A model generated the notes under the pieces. That model was not told the DNA's origin. It ran no database searches and saw only the letters and a program-made list of their open reading frames with translations. Of a stretch of DNA of 26,857 nt, positions 18,113 through 26,857 are shown piece by piece. How positions within the stretch are numbered: position 1 is the stretch's first letter; every line of letters begins with the position of its first letter. The stretch is from Mnemiopsis leidyi (lineage: Eukaryota > Ctenophora > Tentaculata > Lobata > Bolinopsidae), in contig JH153385.1 of assembly GCA_000226015.1 (NCBI GenBank), positions 452,005 through 478,861 of the forward strand. The letters are read 5' to 3'. A program made the translations under genes and the position numbers.

Positions 18113-18826
18113 CGGTATATTAATATGAACTACTCTGGACCTGACATTGCAGAATTTGAATTTAAAGAACCTGGAGATTAAAAATAAAAGAATTACTGTT
18201 TTGAAGAATTTACTCCAGCAAGAGAATCGTATTCCTTAAAATTAAGATTTGTAAACAACATGACAACGATGAGACCTTAGGAGTGAGAAATCGGATACGA
18301 TTAGAAGATTGCATTCAAGGACGCATCTGGTGATCCGACAGGAATTTTCCTTCGTATTAGCTCTAACTTTTCAACTGTCATGTGATTTATAATTTGTGAT
18401 TCAATTTTTAAATTACTTTGATCATTTGGTTTCATAAAATCGATTAAACAAAAGGAAAAAAGATCGAAAACTTAGTGAAACAATTGCTTTTCAATTTTAA
18501 ATCTTTTTCCATAAGAATATTTATCTTTAAAGCGTGAAACAGGAAATTTTTCTTCCATTCTTAAAACATTTTACGACAAAATTTCAATATCATTTTTAAC
18601 AAAGATTCAATATTCCATTATTGATTCATTACCTATGTGACACCAAAGCAAGCGCCAAAACAGCATGGTAACTTATCTAATTTTAGCATATGTACGTATA
18701 GTACATTTAAACAGGGAAAACAGATAGTTGCTTACTATTCAATTTTAAATCAAGCTTTAACCAAAAAAATATTTATCGATTTAGCGTTTCTATAAATATC
18801 TGAACTTTCCGGGACTTAATATATCA
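18113..18826. other. AT-rich 3' flank of arylsulfatase 2
   Basis: No gene recognised. It includes the presumed 3' UTR of the downstream minus-strand arylsulfatase, without a canonical AATAAA near the stop. Confidence 0.35.
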
Positions 18827-20428
18827 TTATTTCCTTGCATTATTTACCCACGGCACCCATATTCCCTCCTTCTTTCCTTCGTTTGACCTCGTTCTTTTGT
18901 TTATCTTTGTCATCTTCTCTCTATACCCGGGTATTTTCGCCAGAATAGTATTCACTACATCAGGATTTTCATCCGCAACGTTGTTTTCTTCTCTGGGATC
19001 TGCCGACAGGTCAAACAGTTTAGTTCCGGTGCTAGTTTTTCCTCCTCCCGTTAGCCAATTATCGCTTCGATCGAATTTCGCATCTTCCAGACTGTTCTTG
19101 CTGGTCCAGTCCTGCACTTTGTAAGCGCCAGTAAACAGTTTCCAGTCTTTCCATCTGATGACAAAGAAGTCATTGCTATCATCATCAATGTACTCGTCAT
19201 CTCCGAGCTGTCCTAGGTCTTCATCAATGGTAGGTGCTTCCTGTTTAGCCAAGAATTCGTGCTCAGAGGAATCCTGTATCATGGAGTGGTCACGGTAGTT
19301 CATCAAGACTTCCTCCCTGCAAGGCAGGTCGCTGCTGACTGAGTCCCAGATATCGACCCCGTCTATTGGTAGTTGAGGTTTGCTGTGCTGGGTGGGTTGA
19401 TCTCCTGCCATTTTCTGGAATGTAGCATACCAGTCTGTCACGTGATGGAGGTTCTTGTTGACGTATCCAGTTTTCTGGAGAAGGGGACTGCTTACAAAGG
19501 ACACCGCTCTCACCCCTCCCTCAAACAAGGACTGCTTGCCACCTCTCAGCGGGTAATTGCTGCCTTTATTACCATGAACAGCACCGTTGTCCGACGTAAA
19601 CACTATAATAGTGTTATCTAGAATATTTTGTTTCTTTAAAGACTCTACGACTTTTCCAATACCTTCGTCCATGATGGAGATCTGTGTCGCATAGCTTCGT
19701 CTGTGTTTAGGATTTGATGGTATGTGTGAGGCGTACTTCTTGACTGCTTCATCTGGCGCATCGTTCGGCGAATGAGGAGAAGTGTAAGAAAGATAGAGGA
19801 AAAGAGGCTTGCTCTTGTTGTGATTCTCTATAGTTTCTACAGCTCTGTCTGTGAAGAAGTACGTGCTGTACTGGCCCTTCAGGTCTAGTCTGACACTATC
19901 CACAAACTTCCCGTCTTTGTCGAGATAGTTGTCTCTCAGATCTACGTGCCCGGATCGTTTGTGGTTAAAGTACCCTTGAGCTCCCAGATAAAGACCGAAG
20001 AAAGTGTCGAATCCTCGCTTAACGGGAGTATGATCATATGTGTACATGCCACAGTGCCACTTTCCTATTCCATGAGTAGCGTAACCGTTCCGTTGTAGCA
20101 TCTCTGGGATGATAGTTTCGTTGAGTCTTAGTCCCCACTCCTCAGTAGGTGCTATGTTTCCTTTCCAAAATCCGGTCCTAATGGCATGTCTACCGGACAG
20201 CAGGGAGGACCTTGTTGGAGAACATTGTGGCATAACGTAATGATTCTCAAGGATGACCCCTTCCGTTGCGAGCTTGTCCATGTTAGGGGTCAGGATATTT
20301 GAGTCTCTAAACCCGACGTCTTGATAACCCATATCGTCAGCCAGAATCATGACAATGTTGGGTCTTGAGGGGGTGGTCCCACCCACATTGTTCGCTAGAA
20401 ACAGCAAAATAACCAGCAGAAGTTTCAT
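18827..20428 (-). CDS. Arylsulfatase B/I/J-like paralogue, intronless
   Basis: 533 residues from the ATG at 20428, with a hydrophobic signal peptide (MKLLLVILLFLANNVGG). It shares the layout of its neighbour: ADDMGYQDVGFRDSN, C69-S-P-T-R73 for formylglycine, K123/H125 in GKWHCGMY, H219, D280-N281, K298, and a C-terminal GIWVPWV. Every catalytic position expected for a type I sulfatase is present, so an active enzyme is likely. At the position of the neighbour's glutamate run it has an acidic Asp/Glu stretch (DEDLGQLGDDEYIDDDSNDF), so this surface is acidic in both copies. A strong 3' splice-site-like sequence (TACTCCCCTTCAG) ends 7 nt before the ATG, suggesting a 5' UTR intron or spliced-leader addition. 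The two genes look like an ancient tandem duplication or two retrogenes. Confidence 0.93.
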   Translation of the reverse strand: MKLLLVILLFLANNVGGTTPSRPNIVMILADDMGYQDVGFRDSNILTPNMDKLATEGVILENHYVMPQCSPTRSSLLSGRHAIRTGFWKGNIAPTEEWGLRLNETIIPEMLQRNGYATHGIGKWHCGMYTYDHTPVKRGFDTFFGLYLGAQGYFNHKRSGHVDLRDNYLDKDGKFVDSVRLDLKGQYSTYFFTDRAVETIENHNKSKPLFLYLSYTSPHSPNDAPDEAVKKYASHIPSNPKHRRSYATQISIMDEGIGKVVESLKKQNILDNTIIVFTSDNGAVHGNKGSNYPLRGGKQSLFEGGVRAVSFVSSPLLQKTGYVNKNLHHVTDWYATFQKMAGDQPTQHSKPQLPIDGVDIWDSVSSDLPCREEVLMNYRDHSMIQDSSEHEFLAKQEAPTIDEDLGQLGDDEYIDDDSNDFFVIRWKDWKLFTGAYKVQDWTSKNSLEDAKFDRSDNWLTGGGKTSTGTKLFDLSADPREENNVADENPDVVNTILAKIPGYREKMTKINKRTRSNEGKKEGIWVPWVNNARK

Positions 20429-20939
20429 GTCTTCTCTGAAGGGGAGTAACCGTTAGAAAAGCGAGGTCTAACTCTGGGTGGCAATAAATTTAAGGCAACA
20501 GCTCAACAAAGAAGTAACTTCAAAGGTCCTGAACAATCGAAATCACACCGCAGTGAACCTGCTAACTCGATCAGGTAGAGGAACAGCTGGGGTTTATCCT
20601 CGTGATTTCTTTTTAAACCAAAGCAAATCTAACTTCATTAAATTCGTTTTCTAATTAGCAACCGTTCGTAGCATAAAGGTAGGTGCTAGCCAATGCACTT
20701 TGCACCTTGAATATGTCAAATTTTCAGAGAATTAGCCTGAAACCTTTTAATATTGTTCTGTAAAAGACCTAGTCGAGTTTTCCTGAAAAACGCTCTAAGA
20801 AATCATAAACGGCAGATGTTTCGGAAAATCATGGTTGAGTTAACACTTTTAAACGGCTCCAGTGAACTTGCTCAATATGGAATACTTTAATGTTACCACG
20901 CCATTTTAATTGTCTGTGGTTCTAATATACGTCCAAAAA
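20429..20939. other. Upstream region of arylsulfatase 2
   Basis: It begins with the 3' splice-site-like sequence at 20436-20448 (minus strand). No further gene or repeat was recognised. Confidence 0.4.
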
Positions 20940-20999
20940 ATTAGGTAAAAAAGGACAACGTCGAGGGTCGGGAAAGGATGGAGTAGGGGAGTCAGGAGC

Positions 21000-21272
21000 T
21001 TGAAGGGTGAAGGGAGGCGGTTGGAGGAAGGATGGAAGTGGGTGAGGGTAGAAGGAGTATGTTGGAAGAAGGATGGCAGTGGGTGAGGGTAGAGGGAGTA
21101 TGTTGGAAGAAGGATGGCAGTGGGTGAGGGTAGAGGTAGTATGTTGGAAGAAGGATGGCAGTGGGTGAGGGTAGAGGGAGTATGTTGGAAGAAGGATGGC
21201 AGTGGGTGAGGGAGGAGGTTGGAGGAAGGATGGAAGTGGGTGAGGGTGGAGGGAGGATGTTGGAGGAAAGAT
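21000..21272. repeat. 41-bp G-rich minisatellite
   Basis: About six copies of a unit of about 41 bp containing GTGGGTGAGGGTAGAGGGAG. Each unit carries three GGG runs on the plus strand, so quadruplex formation is conceivable. Pro/Ser/His-rich open frames on the minus strand are a by-product of the repeat. Confidence 0.85.
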
Positions 21273-21650
21273 GACAATCTCGAGGAATTCTTTTTCTGCG
21301 GCCGATTTAGATTTCAAGAATGTGTACACTTATTCTGAGCCTGGTGAGAGAAACTCGGTCTTCGTACACTTTAACTATGTCTAGGTATGGTTCCTTACCG
21401 AATTTATCCTTGATAAAGCTATACGTGTCAAGTTCACTTGAAGAGTTAAGAGAGGCTTGCCATGACGTCCTAAAGTTTTGCTTGAGTTGCTTTATGATGA
21501 TAAATGGGGTGAAGCGACTGCTATGATTTTGGTCATTGGTGAATGTCGTGGTATTCTTGTTTTGAGACCCTTATGAAGCAGAAAATCCTTTGTGCAATAT
21601 GATTCAACTACCTATAATAACTACCTATAGCTACCTATAATAACTTGATC
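21273..21650. other. Spacer without recognised gene
   Basis: Open frames here lack any family signal or splice support. Confidence 0.3.
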
Positions 21651-21985
21651 TTAATGGATGCTACTACAGTGCCGCGAAAGTGCCGCCACAGTGCCAGCGG
21701 GATTTGATCCCATACGGCATACATGCTCCGCAGTTTGTTCTGAAGAAGTCAATGATTTTGGTATCAAAAGCTGCTGAAAGATCAAGCGAAAGAAGAACAC
21801 TTTCTTTCTTGTATTGTCAATCTTTCTTGTATTGTCAATCATCATGAGAATGTCATTGTGAATCTTTGTAACTGCAGTTTCACAGCTGTGACTTTTTCCA
21901 TTCTCATGCCGGGTTTGCCGAATCACAGCCCTGGTAGTTAATTCTGCACAGATTTTTGCATCAAAGGGTAGATTCATGTCTAACT
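21651..21985 (-). pseudogene. Non-LTR retrotransposon reverse transcriptase fragment (3' piece)
   Basis: The minus strand reads SCETAVTKIHNDILMMIDN and then, after a frameshift, LLSLDLSAAFDT. These correspond to the TALTKIHNDIL and LDLSAAFD motifs of reverse transcriptase in CR1/L2/Jockey-type LINEs. An 18-bp tandem duplication sits just before the frame break. The reading frame is broken and truncated, so this is a dead copy. It continues, after about 500 bp of foreign sequence, the fragment at 22477-22896. Confidence 0.65.
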
Positions 21986-22476
21986 AATCGATTAAGAACG
22001 GTACCAAGTTCATTGGATAAAATCAGATTTGATTATTGCGATTGAAAGATCGGCGTTCAAAAAAGCGGTCCGCTTTTTCAGAGGTGCATATGTGCTTTTT
22101 GAAGGTGCATAATTGCTTTACGTGGTGCATAATTGCTTCACATAATGCCGTCTGAAAACGTGCGCTAAGTTGCGCACGTTTCCATGGAGATTTTCACTCT
22201 TGAATTATCGTGCAATCAACATTCCACAACACTAAAAACTTTGGCGTTTGATGTAGCTGTGATTGATTTTTTTTTGACGTGGTAAAAAAATTATGTATAG
22301 AGCCTGATGTCAGCTTTAAGACCAGAACAATCACAAATTATTATTTTCTTGCCATCAGGTGACAAACAATACCATCAGGTGACAAAGATCATTACGGTAT
22401 ATGCGTTCCAAATAACTTTTTTGATGATTATTTTGATGATATAACCGACCTCACCCCGGAAGCAGAATGAAAAATA
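21986..22476. other. Sequence interrupting the LINE remnant, with small palindromes
   Basis: Contains a 19-bp palindrome at 22060-22078 (AAAAAGCGG-T-CCGCTTTTT), repeated GGTGCATAATTGCTT words, and a 10-bp-stem hairpin at 22156-22181. It also has two copies of CCATCAGGTGACAAA near 22352 and 22371. This may be a nested insertion; no coding content. Confidence 0.5.
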
Positions 22477-22896
22477 TTAGAAGTATTCCTTTTGAATCAC
22501 TGATGTATGTTCTCTATACTTATGCCGTGTATAATTGTATCTAACATCAAATGCGAATGCTTTGTTTAATGTACAATATTTCTCAGTATGAGGTCGGAAA
22601 TATAAAGCGTCCGCCGCTGACCTTACTAAGCCGGCGCAATTCTTGTTCTGTAACCTGATTGAAAGGGGAGACCATTTCGTTACTGTCAATGAATGTATAA
22701 AGCTGTTTATGTGCAATTTTTTCAGGATTTTTGACAGATTAGTAAGGTAAATGATTATAGGCCTGTTATAGTTCTTTAGTTCGTCAACATCTATAGATGG
22801 CTTTTGAAGACCTTGTCTAATAGAGGCTTCTCTAAGAGAATGCACAATTGGTAAAATTTCTGGTAGACAGTGCTGAAACAGCCAAATCGAAATCAA
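22477..22896 (-). pseudogene. Non-LTR retrotransposon reverse transcriptase fragment (5' piece)
   Basis: The minus-strand frame contains HCLPEILPIVHSL, QKPSIDVDELKNYNRPI and LTNLSKILKKLHINSFI. These follow the conserved 'KKPSLD...LKNYRPISNLSFLSKILEK' region at the start of LINE reverse transcriptases. Similarity fades after about residue 90. Together with the fragment at 21651-21985 it gives the correct N-to-C order on one strand, so both come from one inserted copy. Confidence 0.6.
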
Positions 22897-23735
22897 TATA
22901 GTAAAACTAACTATATAGTTGCTAAATATATTAGATGACTTTGTCTAAAATAGTAACACTGGGTCGATTAGTTTGCTGTGTAAATCATTAGTTAACAGTG
23001 GTAGTGAAATGTAGGCGATAGCGTGGTTTCCTGTTTGTTTACGGACGGATTGTCTCGATAACACATAACTTAGCTTAGTCGTCGATGGCTAAGGATCTTT
23101 TTATGTGTAATGCGAAGTTGGCTGCTAACCAGTTGGGATTAGTTTGCTCTAGAGATGGCAAGTCCAGTAGATTGCCAGAAACAGTTTTCTTGAAAGAATT
23201 TGTGAACTTGTGCCAGATTTTTTCACATTATTTACGGTGTTTACGGTTTGTTATAAAGCTTAGGTCCAATTAAATTTAAGGCCTTATCTGAACTTTTTTT
23301 ATCCTTGATATGGTAGTATAAATAATCCTTCAAACTCTTAACTTGGTAATACATTTACATTTGCACTATCACAAAATACCAAATGACGAATCAGTATCAA
23401 TAAATTCAATAAAGAGAGAAGAGTTCTTAATTATGATAACCAAGATCATTTTTTCTCTACAGTCACAAATTCAAGCTGTTTTCACACTCCCAAAAGTTAA
23501 GAATCTAAGTTATCTAATATTTCAAAGTGTTCTGTCTCAAGATTGTATTCTTTGGGAAACTTCTGTTGAGACAGATCCAGTTTCCTTTCAAATCCTTATC
23601 TTATCTTTCACCGCGTTTATCTGAATGAGACAGTCTTACTCTTTCGGAGATGAAACTCGACGATATTATTATAAGAAAGAGATTATTGAAGAAGATCTCA
23701 ATATCGGTACACAGCACTTATTTTTACAAAAGTTC
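22897..23735. other. 3' flank of the histidine-rich gene, AT-rich
   Basis: Small open frames on the plus strand have no recognisable family or splice support. A minus-strand acceptor-like CTCATTCAG near 23622 could define a last untranslated exon of the histidine-rich gene. Confidence 0.3.
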
Positions 23736-25384
23736 TTACCAAAAATCAAGTTTTCGTACGTCTGCTTTTGTCTGCTCAGTTTCTTTAGTTTTATTTACTG
23801 ATTTTTTTCTTCCATGATGTTGCTGATGGCTTCGTTGGTGTTTGGGATGACGGCTTTCTTGATTGTGATGATTCCTTTGATGATGATGCTGATGTCGATA
23901 ATGAAGACTTCCATGATGATGATGTGCATGATGACTTCCATGATAACGTGGATGATGATTATGTGCATGATGACTTTTATGATGATGATGTCGATGATGA
24001 TGAAGAGGATGTACTTGATGACTTCTATGATGATGTCGATGATGACGTGCATGATGACTAGCATGATGACGATGTCGATGATGATGATGTGCATGATGAC
24101 TTCCATAATAATGACGATGTCGATGATGATGATGCCCATGATGACTTCCATGATGATGATGATGATGATGATGGGGATGCGCATGATGACGATGATGATG
24201 AGCATGATGACTTCTATGATAATGACGATGTCGATGATGATGTGCATGATGACTTCCATGATGATGATGTCGATGATGATGATGAGCATGATGACTTCTA
24301 TGATAATGACGATGTCGATTATGATGATGATGCACATGATGACTTCCATGATGATGATGATGATGATGATGGGGATGCGCATGATGACGATGATGATGAT
24401 GTCGATGATGATGGTGTGCATGATAATGGTGATGTCGATTATGATGTACACTATGACCTCGATGATGATGATGTGTGCGATGATTTCCATTATGATGATG
24501 ATGTCGATTACGGCGATGTGTATGATTACATCTATGATGATATTGTGCATGATGTCTTCTGTGATGGTGGTGATGACTTCCATGGATTTTGTGGTGAAGG
24601 AGATAGACATGATATGAAGGGTGCCTATATGGATTTAAGTGATATCTTTGAGAATAGTAGTTCGACCACCACATCCACCACTGCGAAAATAATAGGATGA
24701 TAATAATAATTAATCCAAATTATTCAAATAGCTGCACTTACAGCTGGGGCGTCTCCCCCTGCCTCTGCCTCTGCTTCTGCTCTTCCCTCTGTTTGGCTAA
24801 ACAATCTTTTTAGAATGTTCGGTTTGTAAATTGATTTAACATAGTAATTTCAGCAGATTATTGGATAGATCATATTTGATTTTAGCCGTAGCAGCTCTAG
24901 GCCGGTGTTAACTGCTATCAACAAAATATGTTTTATTTTGCTCATTTATATCTCTTTTTTCACTGATTCATTTTTACTACAATTTCAATCGATTATCTCA
25001 CCTGATCTGCATCTCTAGCATTCAATGCTTCTTTTTCTTCATTTGAAGCATCTCTCACATTCTCTTTTTCCGCTTGTTGAGGGCTTTCTCTCTTTTCAAG
25101 GCTTTTCTGAAAATACGTTTTTGTTAATTTTTAATCGTGCATAAGTTCTCTGCCTAACTTGAGCACAGAAGTTTCTAGTGACATACTCTCTTTACTTACG
25201 ACTAATTTACATCGTGCAACTATGATTTCACCTCTTCAGAACTGTCATATTCTTCTCCCCTAGATGGAAAATTTCCGGGAACCCTCAATTGTAAGTTCTC
25301 GACCTGGACATCAGGACGTGCTACTATTAGATTCAGTAGCACTACCACCGATAATATTTGCTGTACCAGCCTCTTTGATACCAT
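23736..25384 (-). CDS. Secreted histidine-rich repeat protein, three or more exons
   Basis: I recognise no family. Exon 1 (25384-25232) encodes a 22-residue signal peptide with core ILSVVVLLNLIVA and an acidic start (GEEYDSSEE). It ends at donor GAG|GTGAAA. Exon 2 (25106-25002) runs from acceptor ATTTTCAG to donor CAG|GTGAGA and encodes a charged Glu/Lys/Asn-rich linker. The long exon (24680-23736) follows acceptor TATTATTTTCGCAG. All three join in phase 0 without stops, giving about 400 residues. The long exon starts WWMWWSNYYSQRYH, then shows about 240 residues of GSHHAHHHHRH-type repeats, roughly two-thirds histidine in the core, and a short basic end (KKSVNKTKETEQTKADVRKL). An extracellular metal-, pH- or polyanion-binding role is an inference from composition. 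A 3' splice-site-like CCTCCTTCAG lies 7 nt before the ATG. A possible extra microexon lies at 24747-24801. The opposite strand is Asp-rich but lacks gene architecture. Confidence 0.7.
23850..24600. repeat. GATGAT/CATGATGAC-type coding repeat
   Basis: Imperfect trinucleotide-based repeats with a higher-order duplication: the block containing ACTTCCATGATGATGATGAT and GGGGATGCGCATGATGACG occurs near 24143 and again about 198 bp (66 codons) later. It underlies the histidine-rich domain on the minus strand and keeps several frames open. Confidence 0.85.
24747..24801 (-). other. Candidate microexon of the histidine-rich gene
   Basis: The minus strand has an excellent donor (CCAGCT|GTAAGTG). Upstream acceptors are weak: TTTAG gives 55 nt (frame-breaking, Arg/Gly-rich RSRGRGRGRR), while AGAG gives 45 nt (in frame, GRAEAEAEAGGDAPA). 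It could be an alternatively used exon or chance. Confidence 0.3.
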
Positions 25385-26794
25385 CGCAGATCTGAAGGAG
25401 GGGTTTTTGATTAATGTAAAATACCAGGTACACCCAGGTAAAATACCAGGTAAAATATCAGGTACACCCCAGTAATTTGATATAATCGTTAAAAAATCAG
25501 ATTTCTTAAGGTTCTAGATGAACTAGGCACAACTCACCCGTTCCGATACTCTCAATTGGACTGACGGCAGAAAACGCAACGATATTACGGAAAAATTCGA
25601 ATCAATGGTTTTTCTGGATTAAGCTTTGAGACGTTACTCTTTGATCGAAAATAATTCCAAATTTCAAATCCCAATGCGGTATTGAAAAGATATTTACGGA
25701 GATCAAGTCATTCGGTTTTCTTTTCATGGGAGTATTAAATTTGACAACGAAATTTTCCGTGCGGTTTTATTTGACAGTTCTATCATTGTCGTCTTTAGAA
25801 TTTGGAACAGTTTGAAAAATCAATACATATTTCAAAGTCTTGAGACACTTTCTGTGTCTACATGAAATTAAATTCGGAGGATGTTTTCCTCCGAAAGTTG
25901 AAATCACGGACTACGAAAATCTAGCATGTCAATTTGTACACCGCAGTATCCAAGAAAATCGACACAATCTTCTGGAAATAAATTCCATGGAACTATTTCA
26001 CATTCTATTAAACATTTTCACATTTTCTAATCAATAGTCTAATGTCATCTGAACCTTTAGCCAATTATCTCATGTCATCTGAACCTTCATATATCCTTTT
26101 CAAACTCGCACACCTCTCTCCTTATAGCTCTCCCTTTTGACGGGGTTCTAAATTACATTTTGACATTAACATTATAATAAACGCGGGACATTTCTGATCA
26201 AAATCTGAAAGTTGTTCAAGGAAATGTGGGAAAATTCTAAAAAACATTTCATGTTGTGACGGTCTTCAAATGAGTTAGGATTGGAGAATTATTGAACAAA
26301 AGCGGATGTTGATTTAAATTTTGTCTGCTCAGATTAATTCATCCTATGTTATCGGCTGACGAACTGATATCATTTGATGTATCATGAAAACCCTCTATGC
26401 CTATGACACTACCTCTGCTAATCGAAATCTCTGATCCAGTCCCGAACAATACCTGTACAAATAAATCTTGTATGTTCATTTGTTTGTACGTTTGTGTGTG
26501 CTCCTCCCAACAACGACCACATCAAATTATTTTCTCGACATGAACTATTTCGCGTTTTCTCGGGACAATACCGCTCCTCACCGGATGAAAACGTCGGCAT
26601 TTCGACGACGCACATTGTTCAATTTCAGCGGCTGAAATTGGTAAATTTTGACGACAAGAAAAGTTGAAAGGATTATCCTGACACGTTTACGCCATGGTGG
26701 ATGAGTTTGGTAACTCAGATGTGGTTCAATTGTTAGCGGTGTTCACCAAAAGAAAGAGATAGTGACACGTGTGGTATAAGTTACAAGATGAGAA

Positions 26795-26800
<6 letters not shown>
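25385..26800. other. Upstream region of the histidine-rich gene
   Basis: It begins with the 3' splice-site-like sequence, followed by several ACCAGGTA words at 25424-25468. Two copies of TCATCTGAACCTT lie near 26045 and 26082. Small open frames here have no family signal. No core promoter was assigned. Confidence 0.35.

Positions 26801-26857
<57 letters not shown>
26801..26857. repeat. (AG)n microsatellite at window end
   Basis: About 28 uninterrupted AG units running to the end of the window. Confidence 0.97.

Noticed and set aside
17900..18181. Small basic protein on the plus strand
   Set aside because: It lies within the foldback element and its composition reflects the AAACGC-rich arms.
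19438..19445. TCACGTGA inside arylsulfatase 2 as a regulatory E-box
   Set aside because: It falls in coding sequence for the conserved VTDW segment, so codon content explains it.
20906..21329. Pro/Ser/His-rich minus-strand proteins
   Set aside because: They arise from the 41-bp minisatellite, whose period is not a multiple of three, so the same peptide appears in shifting frames.
23085..23624. Two short plus-strand open frames
   Set aside because: No family resemblance, no splice context, and an AT-rich composition in which such frames are expected by chance.
23795..24617. Long Ile-rich (minus) and Met-rich (plus) open frames
   Set aside because: By-products of a trinucleotide-based repeat in alternative frames.
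24089..24700. Plus-strand Asp/His-rich open frame of about 200 codons
   Set aside because: It is the complement of the His-rich exon. It lacks a signal peptide or supported splice partners, while the minus strand has a phase-consistent exon set.

Overview
This window looks like animal nuclear DNA: AT-rich, with spliced genes carrying canonical GT..AG introns, a tRNA-derived SINE, non-LTR retrotransposon remnants, foldback elements and many minisatellites. An invertebrate is likely, and a cnidarian is plausible from the gene types (single-domain discoidin-like secreted protein, intronless arylsulfatase B/I/J paralogues). I cannot name the species from sequence alone.

Left part (1-3260): a 20-bp tandem array, a BED-type zinc-finger coding fragment, a 32-bp tandem array whose repeated TGCCGCGACA word resembles known ZBED1/DREF sites, a perfect 15-bp hairpin, a minus-strand SINE with a tRNA-Gly-like head, and an intronless actin-related gene broken by one extra T. 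Centre (3273-12783): a complete 13-exon FIG4 (Sac-family phosphoinositide phosphatase) gene, assembled here exon by exon with every phase closing (702 codons). Its introns hold several minisatellites, one rich in CACGTG. Its 4-kb intron 9 hosts a two-exon secreted discoidin-domain gene on the opposite strand. Right of it, convergent and about 300 bp away, is an intronless arylsulfatase; a paralogue in the same orientation lies about 4 kb further on. Between the two are two inverted-repeat (MITE-like) elements and a 34-bp tandem array.

Right part (20430-26857): a 41-bp G-rich minisatellite, a broken retrotransposon reverse transcriptase, and a minus-strand gene assembled from three phase-compatible exons. 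It encodes a signal peptide, an acidic/charged linker and a roughly 314-residue histidine-rich domain. This is the strongest candidate here for an undescribed protein. The window ends in an (AG)n microsatellite.

Two window-wide themes deserve attention. First, most genes have a 3' splice-site-like sequence 7-19 nt upstream of the start codon with no visible upstream coding exon, which fits spliced-leader trans-splicing or very short 5' UTR exons. Second, FIG4 and the arylsulfatases are endolysosomal in other animals, and CACGTG E-boxes similar to TFEB/CLEAR sites are concentrated between and near them; this link is a hypothesis only.
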